This document shows, in pieces, positions 1 to 6,967 of a stretch of 15,871 bases of DNA. Positions within the stretch are counted from its first letter, which is position 1. Every line of letters begins with the position of its first letter. This DNA is from Stenotrophomonas maltophilia. GTDB lineage: Bacteria > Pseudomonadota > Gammaproteobacteria > Xanthomonadales > Xanthomonadaceae. A model generated the notes under the pieces. That model had not been told where the DNA came from and ran no database searches. It saw only the letters and a list, made by a program, of their open reading frames with translations. Location of the stretch: positions 1 through 15,871 of the forward strand of contig DGIP01000315.1 in NCBI GenBank assembly GCA_002386405.1, given 5' to 3'. The position numbers and the translations under genes were made by a program.

Positions 1-1
1 G

Positions 2-151
2 CTGTCGCTGGGCTGGGGCCGGGGCGGGCAGGACAGCCCGCCCGGCGCGTTGCCGCACAGCCTGGAAGCGCTGCGCTTCCTGCTGTCCGGCGAACCGGCG
101 CTGCAGTTCCGGGCCGATGGCCAGCAGTGGTCCTGGCAGCGCCATGGCTGA
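2..151 (+). CDS. C-terminal end of probable ketosynthase-like chain length factor (partial)
   Basis: An open frame enters the window at its left edge and stops with TGA at 149-151, giving 49 visible residues that end in ...WSWQRHG. The tail has a hydrophobic helix (SLEALRFLLSGEPALQF) followed by a short Trp-rich strand. This resembles the end of beta-ketoacyl synthase-like proteins of the PF13723 type, the chain length factor that pairs with a ketosynthase in aryl polyene systems (ApeC). No active-site region is visible, so the call rests on this tail and on position: in aryl polyene clusters the chain length factor gene lies directly before the acyltransferase and the ACP pair, as here. Its stop overlaps the next start in ATGGCTGA (144-151), which indicates translational coupling. 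The frame is convincing as coding; the product name is tentative. Confidence 0.5.
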   Translation: MSLGWGRGGQDSPPGALPHSLEALRFLLSGEPALQFRADGQQWSWQRHG

Positions 152-947
152 GCGCTGGCAGGCCCGCCTCGACCACGCCTGGCGCGTGGTGGGTACCGGC
201 TTCAGCTTCGCCGCCTTCGGGATCGGCGGGCTGCTGCTGGGCGGGCTGCTGTTTCCGCTGCTGTTGCTGGTCCGCCACACCGCCCGGCGGCGCACCCTGG
301 CGCGCCGGCTGGTCCAGTTCAGTTTCGCCAGCCATGTCGCCCTGATGCGCTGGCTGGGGGTGATGACGTACGAGATCCGCGGCGCGGAACGCCTGCAGCG
401 CAACGGTCTGCTGATCCTGGCCAACCACCCCACGCTGATCGACGTGGTGCTGCTGATCGCCCAGCTGCCCAACGCCGACTGCGTCGTGAAGCAGGCTGTC
501 GCCTGCAACCCGTTCATGCGCGGCCCGGTCCGCGCGGCCGGCTATGTGACCAATAGCGACGGCGCGGGCCTGATCGACGACTGCATCGCGGCCGTCCGCG
601 CCGGGGGCAACCTGGTGATCTTCCCCGAGGGCACCCGCACCGTCCCGGGACAGCCGCTGCGTCTGCAGCGCGGGGCCGCCAATATTGCTGTCCGGGGCCG
701 GCTGGACATTACCCCGGTCAGGATCACCTGCACCCCGCCTACCCTGACCAAGGGCCAGAAATGGTATCGTGTGCCATCACGGCGTTTTCACGTTCAGCTG
801 GAAGTCGGGGAAGATCTCCCGATCGCCCCGTTCCTGACCGGGGCCGACGACACGCCCAGGGGGGATGCCTTGGCGGCCCGGCGCGTGACCGATCACCTTG
901 CCCACTACTTTGACTTCGCTGGAGAACCAAGCCGTGCAGGCACTTGA
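144..947 (+). CDS. apeD: Membrane-bound 1-acyl-glycerol-3-phosphate-type acyltransferase (LPLAT/PlsC family)
   Basis: The product is 267 residues long. A hydrophobic segment at about 20-44 should anchor it in the inner membrane. It then carries the two signature blocks of the PlsC/LPLAT family: NHPTLID at 94-100 (the NHx4D motif, catalytic His95 and Asp100) and FPEGTR at 160-165 (acceptor phosphate binding). Family members move acyl groups from acyl-ACP or acyl-CoA to a glycerol- or lipid-like acceptor. In this cluster the likely role is acylation of the pigment lipid, or transfer of the finished polyene from ACP to its carrier; this is inference. The ATG at 144 is preferred over the in-frame ATG at 117 because it overlaps the upstream stop in the coupling arrangement seen throughout the operon, and 117 would intrude 35 nt into the upstream gene. 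The name follows the order of the ape clusters. Confidence 0.88.
   Translation: MAERWQARLDHAWRVVGTGFSFAAFGIGGLLLGGLLFPLLLLVRHTARRRTLARRLVQFSFASHVALMRWLGVMTYEIRGAERLQRNGLLILANHPTLIDVVLLIAQLPNADCVVKQAVACNPFMRGPVRAAGYVTNSDGAGLIDDCIAAVRAGGNLVIFPEGTRTVPGQPLRLQRGAANIAVRGRLDITPVRITCTPPTLTKGQKWYRVPSRRFHVQLEVGEDLPIAPFLTGADDTPRGDALAARRVTDHLAHYFDFAGEPSRAGT
921..924 (+). promoter_or_regulatory. Shine-Dalgarno site that fixes a GTG start for the first ACP
   Basis: GGAG lies inside the end of the acyltransferase gene, 9 nt before GTG 934. It supports GTG 934 over the upstream in-frame TTG codons at 898 and 910, which would add residues that small ACPs normally lack. Confidence 0.6.
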
Positions 948-1194
948 GCACGAGATCAAGGAATTGATCATTTCATCGCTTTCATTGGAAGACATCACTC
1001 CGGACGACATCGACGCCGCCGCACCCCTGTTCGTGGAGGGGCTGGGCCTGGATTCGATCGACGCGCTTGAACTTGGTTTGGCCCTGCAGAAAAAGTACGG
1101 TGTCAGCCTGTCCGCCGACTCGGAAGAGACCCGTCGCCATTTTTCCAGCGTGCGTGCCCTTGGCGAGTTTGTCGCCGCACGCCAGCAGTCTTAA
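934..1194 (+). CDS. apeE: Acyl carrier protein 1 (ApeE/XanC-like)
   Basis: This is an 86-residue acidic protein with the full acyl carrier fold pattern. The phosphopantetheine attachment site is GLGLDSIDALEL, with Ser41 in DSID (codon 1054-1056), preceded by a PLFVEGLGLD stretch typical of ACPs in aryl polyene clusters. It would carry the aryl starter or growing polyene as a thioester and would need a phosphopantetheinyl transferase, none of which is visible in the window. The gene starts with GTG at 934, overlaps the acyltransferase by 14 nt, and is followed after 19 nt by a second ACP. Its codons are noticeably less GC-rich than its neighbours', especially at about 940-1000 and 1130-1195. 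This may reflect a need for efficient initiation or a low-structure leader; that is inference. Of the two ACPs, this one looks more like the starter/elongation carrier. Confidence 0.9.
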   Translation: MQALEHEIKELIISSLSLEDITPDDIDAAAPLFVEGLGLDSIDALELGLALQKKYGVSLSADSEETRRHFSSVRALGEFVAARQQS

Positions 1195-1213
1195 CGGCGT
1201 CTCAGGATTTGCC

Positions 1214-1471
1214 ATGACCAAGAACGAACTTTTCGATCGCATCGTCAAGATCCTCAAGGACAGCTTTGAGATCGAACCGGTGCGCATCACGCCCCAGGCC
1301 CGCCTGTACGACGACCTGGACATCGACAGCATCGATGCCGTGGACCTGATCGTGCAGCTCAAGCCGCTGCTCGGCCGCAACCTGCAGCCGGAAGCCTTCA
1401 AGGCGGTCCGCACCGTGCAGGACATCGTCGATGTGGTGCATGGGCTGCTGCCCGGGCAAGCGGCCGCCTGA
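1214..1471 (+). CDS. apeF: Acyl carrier protein 2 (ApeF-like)
   Basis: This 85-residue acyl carrier protein has its attachment serine at Ser39 in LDIDSIDAVDL (codon 1328-1330). The ATG at 1214 is preceded by AGGA at 1204-1207. A longer in-frame extension to 1067 exists but runs through the first ACP and is not credible. The protein differs clearly from ACP 1: it has a YDDLDIDSID context instead of VEGLGLDSID, and a basic helix III region (LKPLLGRNLQPEAFK). The two are therefore not a recent duplication and probably carry different intermediates or dock with different partners. Tandem ACPs are standard in aryl polyene clusters (ApeE and ApeF). It is separated from the membrane protein gene by 22 nt and is almost certainly cotranscribed with it. 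Confidence 0.9.
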   Translation: MTKNELFDRIVKILKDSFEIEPVRITPQARLYDDLDIDSIDAVDLIVQLKPLLGRNLQPEAFKAVRTVQDIVDVVHGLLPGQAAA

Positions 1472-1493
1472 CGGCAGCTGCTGAAGAACGACC

Positions 1494-2045
1494 ATGGTCC
1501 GGGTACGCGTCGCGGCGTTTGCAGTGCTGTCGCTGGCGTACCCGCTGGTGGTGTACCTCTCGCTGGGTCGGTTCGAGCCGCGCTGGATGGCCCTGCTGCT
1601 GTTCGCCCTGGCCGCGCTGCGTGCGCTGACCACCCGCCAGCCGGTTTGGTGGGCCGCCGCGATCGGCGCCGGCCTGCTGGCCCTGCTGGCCACCGCGTTC
1701 AACCAGGCCCTGCCGCTGAAGCTGTACCCGGCGCTGGTGAATGCAGTGATGCTGGTGATCTTCGCCACCAGCCTGCGTTTCCCGCCCAGCGCGGTGGAGC
1801 GGCTGGCGCGCTTGACCGAGCCGGAACTGCCGCCGTTCGCCGTGGTCTATACCCGCCGTGTCACCCAGGTGTGGTGCGGCTTTTTTGTTCTCAACGGGGG
1901 CCTGGCCCTGTTCACGGCGTTCTGGGCCTCCAACCAGGTCTGGGCGCTCTACAACGGATTGTTGGCGTACGTGATGATGGGTGTCCTGTTTGGCGGTGAA
2001 TGGCTGGTGCGGCGGCGGGTGAAGGCGGCACACGCGCATGGCTGA
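1494..2045 (+). CDS. apeG: Polytopic membrane protein of aryl polyene clusters (COG4648-like)
   Basis: This 183-residue very hydrophobic protein has about five or six predicted membrane segments (roughly 5-24, 30-46, 51-69, 76-93, 124-145 and 149-171). A cytoplasm-facing basic loop lies around 95-123 (PPSAVERLARLTEPELPPF and VYTRRVTQVW), and the C-terminus is basic (RRRVKAA). The conserved loop-plus-aromatic pattern VTQVWCGFF.LNG fits the uncharacterised membrane family found between the ACPs and the ligase in aryl polyene loci. No catalytic motif is evident and its biochemical function is unknown. A scaffold that holds the soluble polyketide enzymes at the inner membrane, or a handling step for the lipid-linked product, would fit but is speculation. 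The next gene starts inside its last codons (ATGGCTGA, 2038-2045). Confidence 0.8.
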   Translation: MVRVRVAAFAVLSLAYPLVVYLSLGRFEPRWMALLLFALAALRALTTRQPVWWAAAIGAGLLALLATAFNQALPLKLYPALVNAVMLVIFATSLRFPPSAVERLARLTEPELPPFAVVYTRRVTQVWCGFFVLNGGLALFTAFWASNQVWALYNGLLAYVMMGVLFGGEWLVRRRVKAAHAHG

Positions 2046-3726
2046 GTGGATCGCGCTGGACCGGTTGGCGCAGCTGCCCCGCGCCGAACGCATCGTCGGC
2101 ATCGATGCAACGGGCAGCGCCGTGTCGCACCCGCAGTTCCGCACCCGGGTCATCGGCTGGCAGCAGGCGTTCGCCGCCGCGCCCGGCCGCGACTGGGCGC
2201 TCTATTTCGACGACACCCTGGAGTTCGCCGCCGCGCTTTTCGGCGCCTGGCATGCCGGCAAGCGGGTGTTCCTGGGCGGCGACAACCTGCCGGCCACCCT
2301 GGAAGGGCTGGCCCCGCGCGTGGCCGGCTTCGCCGGTGACGTGCCGGCGCATTTCGCGCCGCTGCAGCCGCGTGACGTCGCAGACCGGCAGGGCGAACTG
2401 GCCGCACTGGACGAAGACGCGCTGGAACTGGTGGTGTTCACCTCCGGCAGCACCGGCGCGCCCAGCGCGATCAGCAAGCGCATGCGCCAGCTGACCCGCG
2501 AGGTGGATGCGCTGCAGGCCGCCTTCGGTGACCAGCTCGATGGCGCGCAGGTGCACGGCACCGTCTCGCACCAGCACATCTATGGCCTGCTGTTCCGCGT
2601 GCTGTGGCCGCTGGCTGCGGGCCGCGCGATCCAGCCGCGCCGCTTCTTCCATGAAGACCTGGTCAGCGCGCTGGCACGGCAGCCGTCGGTGCTGGTGGCC
2701 ACCCCGGCCCACCTCAAGCGCCTGCCCGAACAGCTGGACTGGTCGTCGTTGAACGGCCGGCTGCGCGCGGTGTTTTCCTCCGGTGGCCCGCTGCCCAGCG
2801 AGGCTGCGTTGCAGGCGCGCGCGCTGCTGGGCGTGGCGCCCACCGAAGTGTTCGGCAGCAGCGAAACCGGCGGTATCGCCTGGCGCCGCTGGAGCGCCGA
2901 ACAACCGCAGTGGCACCCGCTGCCGGGCGTATCGTGGCGAATCGAGGACGGCTGCCTGGCGGTGTCCTCGCCGCACCTGGCCGACGACGCCTGGTGGCAG
3001 ACCCAGGACCGCGTGGAAGCCGATGCGGGGCGCAGCTTCCGCCTGCTCGGGCGCGCCGACCGCATCGTCAAGATCGAAGAACGCCGGGTCTCGCTCGACG
3101 CGCTGGAACAGCAGCTGCGCGCCCACTCGCAGGTGCAGGACGTGCGCGTGCTGGTGCTGCCGGGTGCGCGCGAACAGCTCGCCGCCGTGGTGGTTCCGCA
3201 CAGTGGTGGCGTGGCGCAGTGGACCGATGCGCAGCGGCGCCAGCTGTCGCAGGTGCTGGGCGCGCACCTGGCCCACAGCCATGATGCGGTGACCCGCCCG
3301 CGGCGCTGGCGCTTCATCGATGAGCTGCCGTACAACGCGCAGGGCAAGATCACCGCCGCCGCGCTGGAAGCGCTGTTCCGGCCGCTGCTGCCGGCGGCCC
3401 AGTGGCAGCAGCGCGACGCGGATGCCGCCGTGCTGGTGCTGCCGTTGGAGCCGGACCTGGTGGCGTTCGACGGCCACTTCCCGCAGGCGAAGATCCTGCC
3501 CGGCGTGGTCCAGCTGGACTGGGCGATCCATTACGCGCGCGAAGCCTTCGCCATGCCGCCGCGCTTCGAGCGGATGGACGCGCTGAAGTTCCAGCACGTG
3601 GCGCGGCCGGGCGACCGGCTGCAGCTGACGCTGGGCTGGGATGCGCTCAAATCGGTGCTGAGCTTCCGTTATGTCTCCGACCACGGCGTGCATGCCAGCG
3701 GCCGGGTGGTGTTCGGCGATGCGTGA
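2038..3726 (+). CDS. apeH: Aryl-ACP ligase (AMP-binding) fused to a C-terminal hot-dog dehydratase (ApeH-ApeI fusion; XanA2-like)
   Basis: The 562-residue protein has two parts. Residues about 1-450 are an ANL-family adenylation enzyme: FTSGSTG at 134-140 (ATP loop, with PSAISK following and Lys147 displaced from the usual PK position), FGSSETGG at 272-279, LGRADRIVKIEERR at 337-350 (hinge Asp341), and PYNAQGKI at 431-438 with the catalytic lysine probably Lys437. Residues about 463-562 are a hot-dog fold with FDGHFPQAKILPGV at 477-490, the FabA/FabZ-type active-site segment with His480. The ligase should activate an aromatic acid (3- or 4-hydroxybenzoate in known aryl polyene and xanthomonadin pathways) and load it on an ACP. 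The dehydratase half should remove water from beta-hydroxyacyl-ACP intermediates, possibly with the separate ApeP-like protein. In other clusters these activities are separate genes. The start overlaps the previous stop by 8 nt. Substrate identity is inference. Confidence 0.88.
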   Translation: MAEWIALDRLAQLPRAERIVGIDATGSAVSHPQFRTRVIGWQQAFAAAPGRDWALYFDDTLEFAAALFGAWHAGKRVFLGGDNLPATLEGLAPRVAGFAGDVPAHFAPLQPRDVADRQGELAALDEDALELVVFTSGSTGAPSAISKRMRQLTREVDALQAAFGDQLDGAQVHGTVSHQHIYGLLFRVLWPLAAGRAIQPRRFFHEDLVSALARQPSVLVATPAHLKRLPEQLDWSSLNGRLRAVFSSGGPLPSEAALQARALLGVAPTEVFGSSETGGIAWRRWSAEQPQWHPLPGVSWRIEDGCLAVSSPHLADDAWWQTQDRVEADAGRSFRLLGRADRIVKIEERRVSLDALEQQLRAHSQVQDVRVLVLPGAREQLAAVVVPHSGGVAQWTDAQRRQLSQVLGAHLAHSHDAVTRPRRWRFIDELPYNAQGKITAAALEALFRPLLPAAQWQQRDADAAVLVLPLEPDLVAFDGHFPQAKILPGVVQLDWAIHYAREAFAMPPRFERMDALKFQHVARPGDRLQLTLGWDALKSVLSFRYVSDHGVHASGRVVFGDA

Positions 3727-4471
3727 GCCGCTGGTGGTGATTCCGGTCTACGACCACGAACACGCCATCGGCGCGGTGGTGCAGGGCGTGCGCGCCAGTG
3801 GGCTGCCGTGCCTGCTGGTGGACGACGGCTCGCACCCGGCCTGCGCGCAGGTGCTGCAGGCGTTGGCGCAGGCCCATCCTGACCAGGTCACGCTGCTGCG
3901 CCTTGAGTTGAACCAGGGCAAGGGCGGCGCGATGCTGGCCGGCTTCGCCGAAGCGGCGCGGCGCGGGCATACCCACGTGCTGCAGATCGATGCCGACGGC
4001 CAGCATGACCCGGCCGACATTCCGCGCTTCGTGGCCCTGGCCCTGCAGCACCCGCAGGCGGTGATCTGCGGCATTCCGGTCTACGACGACAGCGTGCCCA
4101 AGGCACGCCTGTACGGTCGCTACGCCACCCATATCTGGGTCTGGATCAACACCCTGTCGCTGCAGATCCGCGATTCGATGTGCGGCTTCCGGCTGTATCC
4201 GCTGGACACGGTCACCCGCCTGGTGGGCGAGGAAACCATCGGCCGGCGCATGGATTTCGACAGCGAAATCCTGGTGCGGCTGTTCTGGCGTGGCGTGCAG
4301 GTGATCAGCGTTTCCACCCGGGTCACCTATCCCAGCGATGGCGTGTCGCACTTCGATGTGTGGCGCGACAACGTGCGCATCAGCCGCATGCATACCCGCT
4401 TGTTCTTCGGCATGCTGCGGCGCGCACCGCGCCTGCTGTGGCGCCGTGCCAGCGGAGCGGCGGAGGCATGA
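3719..4471 (+). CDS. Glycosyltransferase family 2
   Basis: This 250-residue soluble-looking GT-A glycosyltransferase shows the family 2 pattern in order: IPVYDHE at 8-14, LLVDDGS at 32-38, LNQGKGGAM at 64-72, and the metal-binding DADGQHD at 91-97. Later come DSMCGFRLY at 152-160 and MDFDSEI at 178-184, the layout of dolichyl-phosphate/polyisoprenyl-type transferases. No membrane segments are evident, so it probably works at the cytoplasmic face of the inner membrane. It likely puts a sugar on the polyene or its lipid acceptor; the sugar cannot be read from sequence. ATG 3719 is chosen over the in-frame ATG 3671 because it gives the canonical MREPLVVIPVY start and an 8-nt coupling overlap with the ligase stop. 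It corresponds to the glycosyltransferase half of ApeJ-like proteins and is here a separate gene from the acyltransferase that follows. Confidence 0.88.
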   Translation: MREPLVVIPVYDHEHAIGAVVQGVRASGLPCLLVDDGSHPACAQVLQALAQAHPDQVTLLRLELNQGKGGAMLAGFAEAARRGHTHVLQIDADGQHDPADIPRFVALALQHPQAVICGIPVYDDSVPKARLYGRYATHIWVWINTLSLQIRDSMCGFRLYPLDTVTRLVGEETIGRRMDFDSEILVRLFWRGVQVISVSTRVTYPSDGVSHFDVWRDNVRISRMHTRLFFGMLRRAPRLLWRRASGAAEA

Positions 4472-5415
4472 ACGCACCGGCACCAGCCAACACCCCGCAC
4501 TGGGCCGACCTGGGCGAAAGCACCTCGGCTGCCGGGGTGCTGTTCCTGTGCTGGGTGCACCGCTGGTTCGGGCGCTGGCCGTTCCGCCTGTGCGTGTACC
4601 CGGTGGTGCTGTTCCATTGGCTGGGCAACGGCGTGGCGCGCCGCGCCTCGCTGCAGTACCTGCAGCGCCTGCAGGCGCACACCGGGGTGCTCGGCGGCAC
4701 GCCGGGGCGCTGGACCAGCCTGAAACACTTCGCGCTGTTCGCCGACACGCTGCTGGACAAGCTGCTCGGCCTGGGCGGGCGCTACCCGCCCGAGCGCATC
4801 CACCTGCAGCGCGACCTGATGCTGGAAAAGATCGCGCGCCGCGAAGGTGGGCTGATCCTCACCGCGCACATCGGCTGCCTGGAACTGTGCCAGGTGCTGG
4901 CCGAGCAGGTGCCCGGCTTCCACATCACCGTGCTGGTGCACACCGCGCACGCGCAGCGCTTCAACCGGCTGATGCAGCGGCTGGATCCGCTGGCATCGGT
5001 GGAGCTGATGCAGGTCACCGACATGGGCCCGGCCACCGCCGTGGAACTGCAGCGCCGCGTGCAGGCCGGCGGTTTCGTGGCCATCGTCGGCGACCGCGTG
5101 CCGCTGCGCGGCGGGCGCACAGTGCCGGCCCCGTTCCTGGACCACACCGCGCAGTTCCCGATCGGCGCCTATGTCCTCGCGTCGGCGCTGGGCTGCCCGG
5201 TGTACACCATGGCCTGCCTGCATGAAGGCAACGGCTACCGCGTGCGCTTCGAGCACTTCAGCGACCGCATCACCCTGCCGCGCGGCTCGCGCGACGCCGC
5301 GCTGACCGCGCAGGCCGAACATTTCGCCCGGTGGCTGGAACTCCAGGTCACCGAAGCCCCCTTGGACTGGTTCAACTTCTTCCCCTTCTGGGATCAGGCA
5401 TCTCATGGCACGTAA
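4468..5415 (+). CDS. Lysophospholipid/LpxL-like acyltransferase (LABLAT family)
   Basis: This 315-residue protein has a hydrophobic N-terminal anchor around 22-52 and the hallmarks of the lipid A late acyltransferase superfamily (PF03279-like). These are ILTAHIGCLEL with the HX4E dyad His134/Glu139, then VAIVGDRVP at 204-212 and FPIGAYVLASALG at 230-242. Such enzymes move acyl chains from acyl-ACP onto lipid acceptors at the inner membrane. Together with the adjacent glycosyltransferase it matches the two halves of ApeJ-like proteins of other clusters, here split into overlapping genes (ATGA, 4468-4471). It is a second acyltransferase of a different family from the one at 144-947, so the final product may carry two acyl groups or the polyene plus a fatty acid. 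That is inference. Upstream in-frame codons back to 4180 overlap the glycosyltransferase and are discarded. Confidence 0.85.
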   Translation: MNAPAPANTPHWADLGESTSAAGVLFLCWVHRWFGRWPFRLCVYPVVLFHWLGNGVARRASLQYLQRLQAHTGVLGGTPGRWTSLKHFALFADTLLDKLLGLGGRYPPERIHLQRDLMLEKIARREGGLILTAHIGCLELCQVLAEQVPGFHITVLVHTAHAQRFNRLMQRLDPLASVELMQVTDMGPATAVELQRRVQAGGFVAIVGDRVPLRGGRTVPAPFLDHTAQFPIGAYVLASALGCPVYTMACLHEGNGYRVRFEHFSDRITLPRGSRDAALTAQAEHFARWLELQVTEAPLDWFNFFPFWDQASHGT

Positions 5416-6967
5416 TGCAGGCTCCACCCCGGCCCGGACCCTCCGCTTCGGCGATGCGCCGCTGACCATCGAAGACGTGGTCGCGCTGTCGCAGCGCCAG
5501 GCCGACGCCGTGGTCAGTGACGACCCGGCCTTCACCGCGCGCATCCAGCGCGGCGCCGATTTCCTCGACCGCCTGCTGCGCGAAGACGGGGTGATCTACG
5601 GCGTGACCACCGGCTACGGCGATTCGTGCACGGTCAACATTCCGCCGGCGCTGGTGGCCGAACTGCCGCACCACCTGTTCACCTACCACGGCTGTGGCCT
5701 GGGCCGCTTCCTGGACGCGCAGGAGACCCGTGCGGTGATCGCCGCGCGGCTGGCCTCGCTGGTGCGTGGCATGTCCGGCGTGAGCCATCCGCTGCTGCAG
5801 GGCCTGGCCACGCTGCTGCGCCACGACGTGCTGCCGTTGATTCCGGCCGAAGGTTCGGTCGGCGCCAGTGGCGACCTCACTCCGCTGTCCTACGTGGCCG
5901 CCGTGCTGTGTGGCGAACGCGAAGTGATGTACCAGGGGGCACGCCGCCCGGCCGCCGACGTGCTGGCCGAGATCGGCATGGCGCCGCTGCGGCTGCGGCC
6001 CAAGGAAGGCCTGGCGATCATGAACGGCACCGCGGTGATGACCGCGCTGGCCTGCCTGGCCTACGACCGCGCTGACTATCTCACCAGGCTGGCCACCCGC
6101 CTGACCGCCTTCAACGTGCTGGCCAGCGACGGCAACGCGCACCACTTCGATGAAATGCTGTTCGCTGCCAAGCCGCACCCGGGCCAGATGCAGATCGCCG
6201 CACGCCTGCGCGACGACCTGCACAGCGACCGCCCGCCCCGCAACGAACAGCGCCTGCAAGACCGCTACTCGCTGCGCTGCGCCCCGCACGTGATCGGCGT
6301 GGTCCAGGACGCGCTGCCGTTCCTGCGCCAGTTCATCGAAACCGAACTCAACAGCGCCAACGACAACCCGCTGATCGACGCCGATGGCGAGCGCATCCTG
6401 CACGGCGGCCATTTCTATGGCGGCCACATCGCGTTCGCCATGGATGCGCTGAAGAACACCATCGCCAACCTGGCCGACCTGCTCGACCGCCAGCTGGCGC
6501 TGGTGGTGGATGCGCGCTTCAACCACGGCCTGCCGGCCAACCTGTCGGCCTCCACCGGTGAGCGTGCGGCGATCAACCACGGCCTGAAGGCGCTGCAGAT
6601 CAGCGTGTCGGCGTGGACCGCCGAAGCGCTCAAGCAGACCATGCCGGCCTCGGTGTTCTCGCGTTCCACCGAATGCCACAACCAGGACAAGGTCAGCATG
6701 GGCACCATCGCCGCGCGCGACTGCCTGCGCGTGATCGAGCTGACCGAACAGGTCGTGGCCGGCATGCTGATCGCCGCGCGCCAGGGCGTGGCCCTGCGCG
6801 AGCGGGTCGGCATGAACGCCACCCTGCACGGCGACCTGGCCGCGATGTACCAGGACCTGTGCGACCGCATCACGCTGGTCGAAGAAGACCGCGCCCTGGA
6901 CGGTGAGCTGCGCAGCCTGCTCGACGATATCCGTGGCCAGCGCTGGAGCCTGTATGACCGCCCCTGA
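5405..6967 (+). CDS. MIO-dependent aromatic amino acid ammonia lyase (HAL/TAL/PAL superfamily)
   Basis: At 520 residues it has the usual length of bacterial histidine or tyrosine ammonia lyases. The Ala154-Ser155-Gly156 triad in GSVGASGDLTPLSY self-cyclises to the methylidene-imidazolone (MIO) cofactor. YGVTTGYG at 65-72 supplies the catalytic tyrosine (Tyr65). NSANDNPL (about 316-323) and the C-terminal lyase block (STECHNQDKVSMG) are also present, so the enzyme looks complete and active. The substrate-selecting pair reads Tyr94-His95 in LFTYHGCGLG, unlike the Ser-His of classical HAL, the His-Leu of TAL or the Phe-Leu of PAL. Its location among polyketide genes rather than histidine utilisation genes argues against a catabolic role. 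It probably makes an aryl propenoate starter or precursor. It overlaps the previous gene by 11 nt. Substrate is unresolved. Confidence 0.88.
   Translation: MARNAGSTPARTLRFGDAPLTIEDVVALSQRQADAVVSDDPAFTARIQRGADFLDRLLREDGVIYGVTTGYGDSCTVNIPPALVAELPHHLFTYHGCGLGRFLDAQETRAVIAARLASLVRGMSGVSHPLLQGLATLLRHDVLPLIPAEGSVGASGDLTPLSYVAAVLCGEREVMYQGARRPAADVLAEIGMAPLRLRPKEGLAIMNGTAVMTALACLAYDRADYLTRLATRLTAFNVLASDGNAHHFDEMLFAAKPHPGQMQIAARLRDDLHSDRPPRNEQRLQDRYSLRCAPHVIGVVQDALPFLRQFIETELNSANDNPLIDADGERILHGGHFYGGHIAFAMDALKNTIANLADLLDRQLALVVDARFNHGLPANLSASTGERAAINHGLKALQISVSAWTAEALKQTMPASVFSRSTECHNQDKVSMGTIAARDCLRVIELTEQVVAGMLIAARQGVALRERVGMNATLHGDLAAMYQDLCDRITLVEEDRALDGELRSLLDDIRGQRWSLYDRP

Noticed and set aside
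898..933. TTG 898 as start of the first ACP
   Set aside because: Adds 12 residues not usual for ACPs and lacks a well-placed ribosome site; GTG 934 has GGAG 9 nt upstream.
1067..1213. N-terminal extension of the second ACP back to 1067
   Set aside because: It runs through the first ACP in another frame; ATG 1214 gives a standard 85-residue ACP.
1912..3693. Long minus-strand open frame (593 codons) opposite the ligase gene
   Set aside because: Rich in Arg, His, Gln and Ala with no recognisable domain; it is the antisense shadow of a GC3-biased gene whose plus-strand motifs are clear.
5405..6967. Annotation of the ammonia lyase as histidine utilisation HutH
   Set aside because: No hutU, hutI or hutG neighbours, placement inside a polyketide operon, and a selectivity pair differing from HAL.
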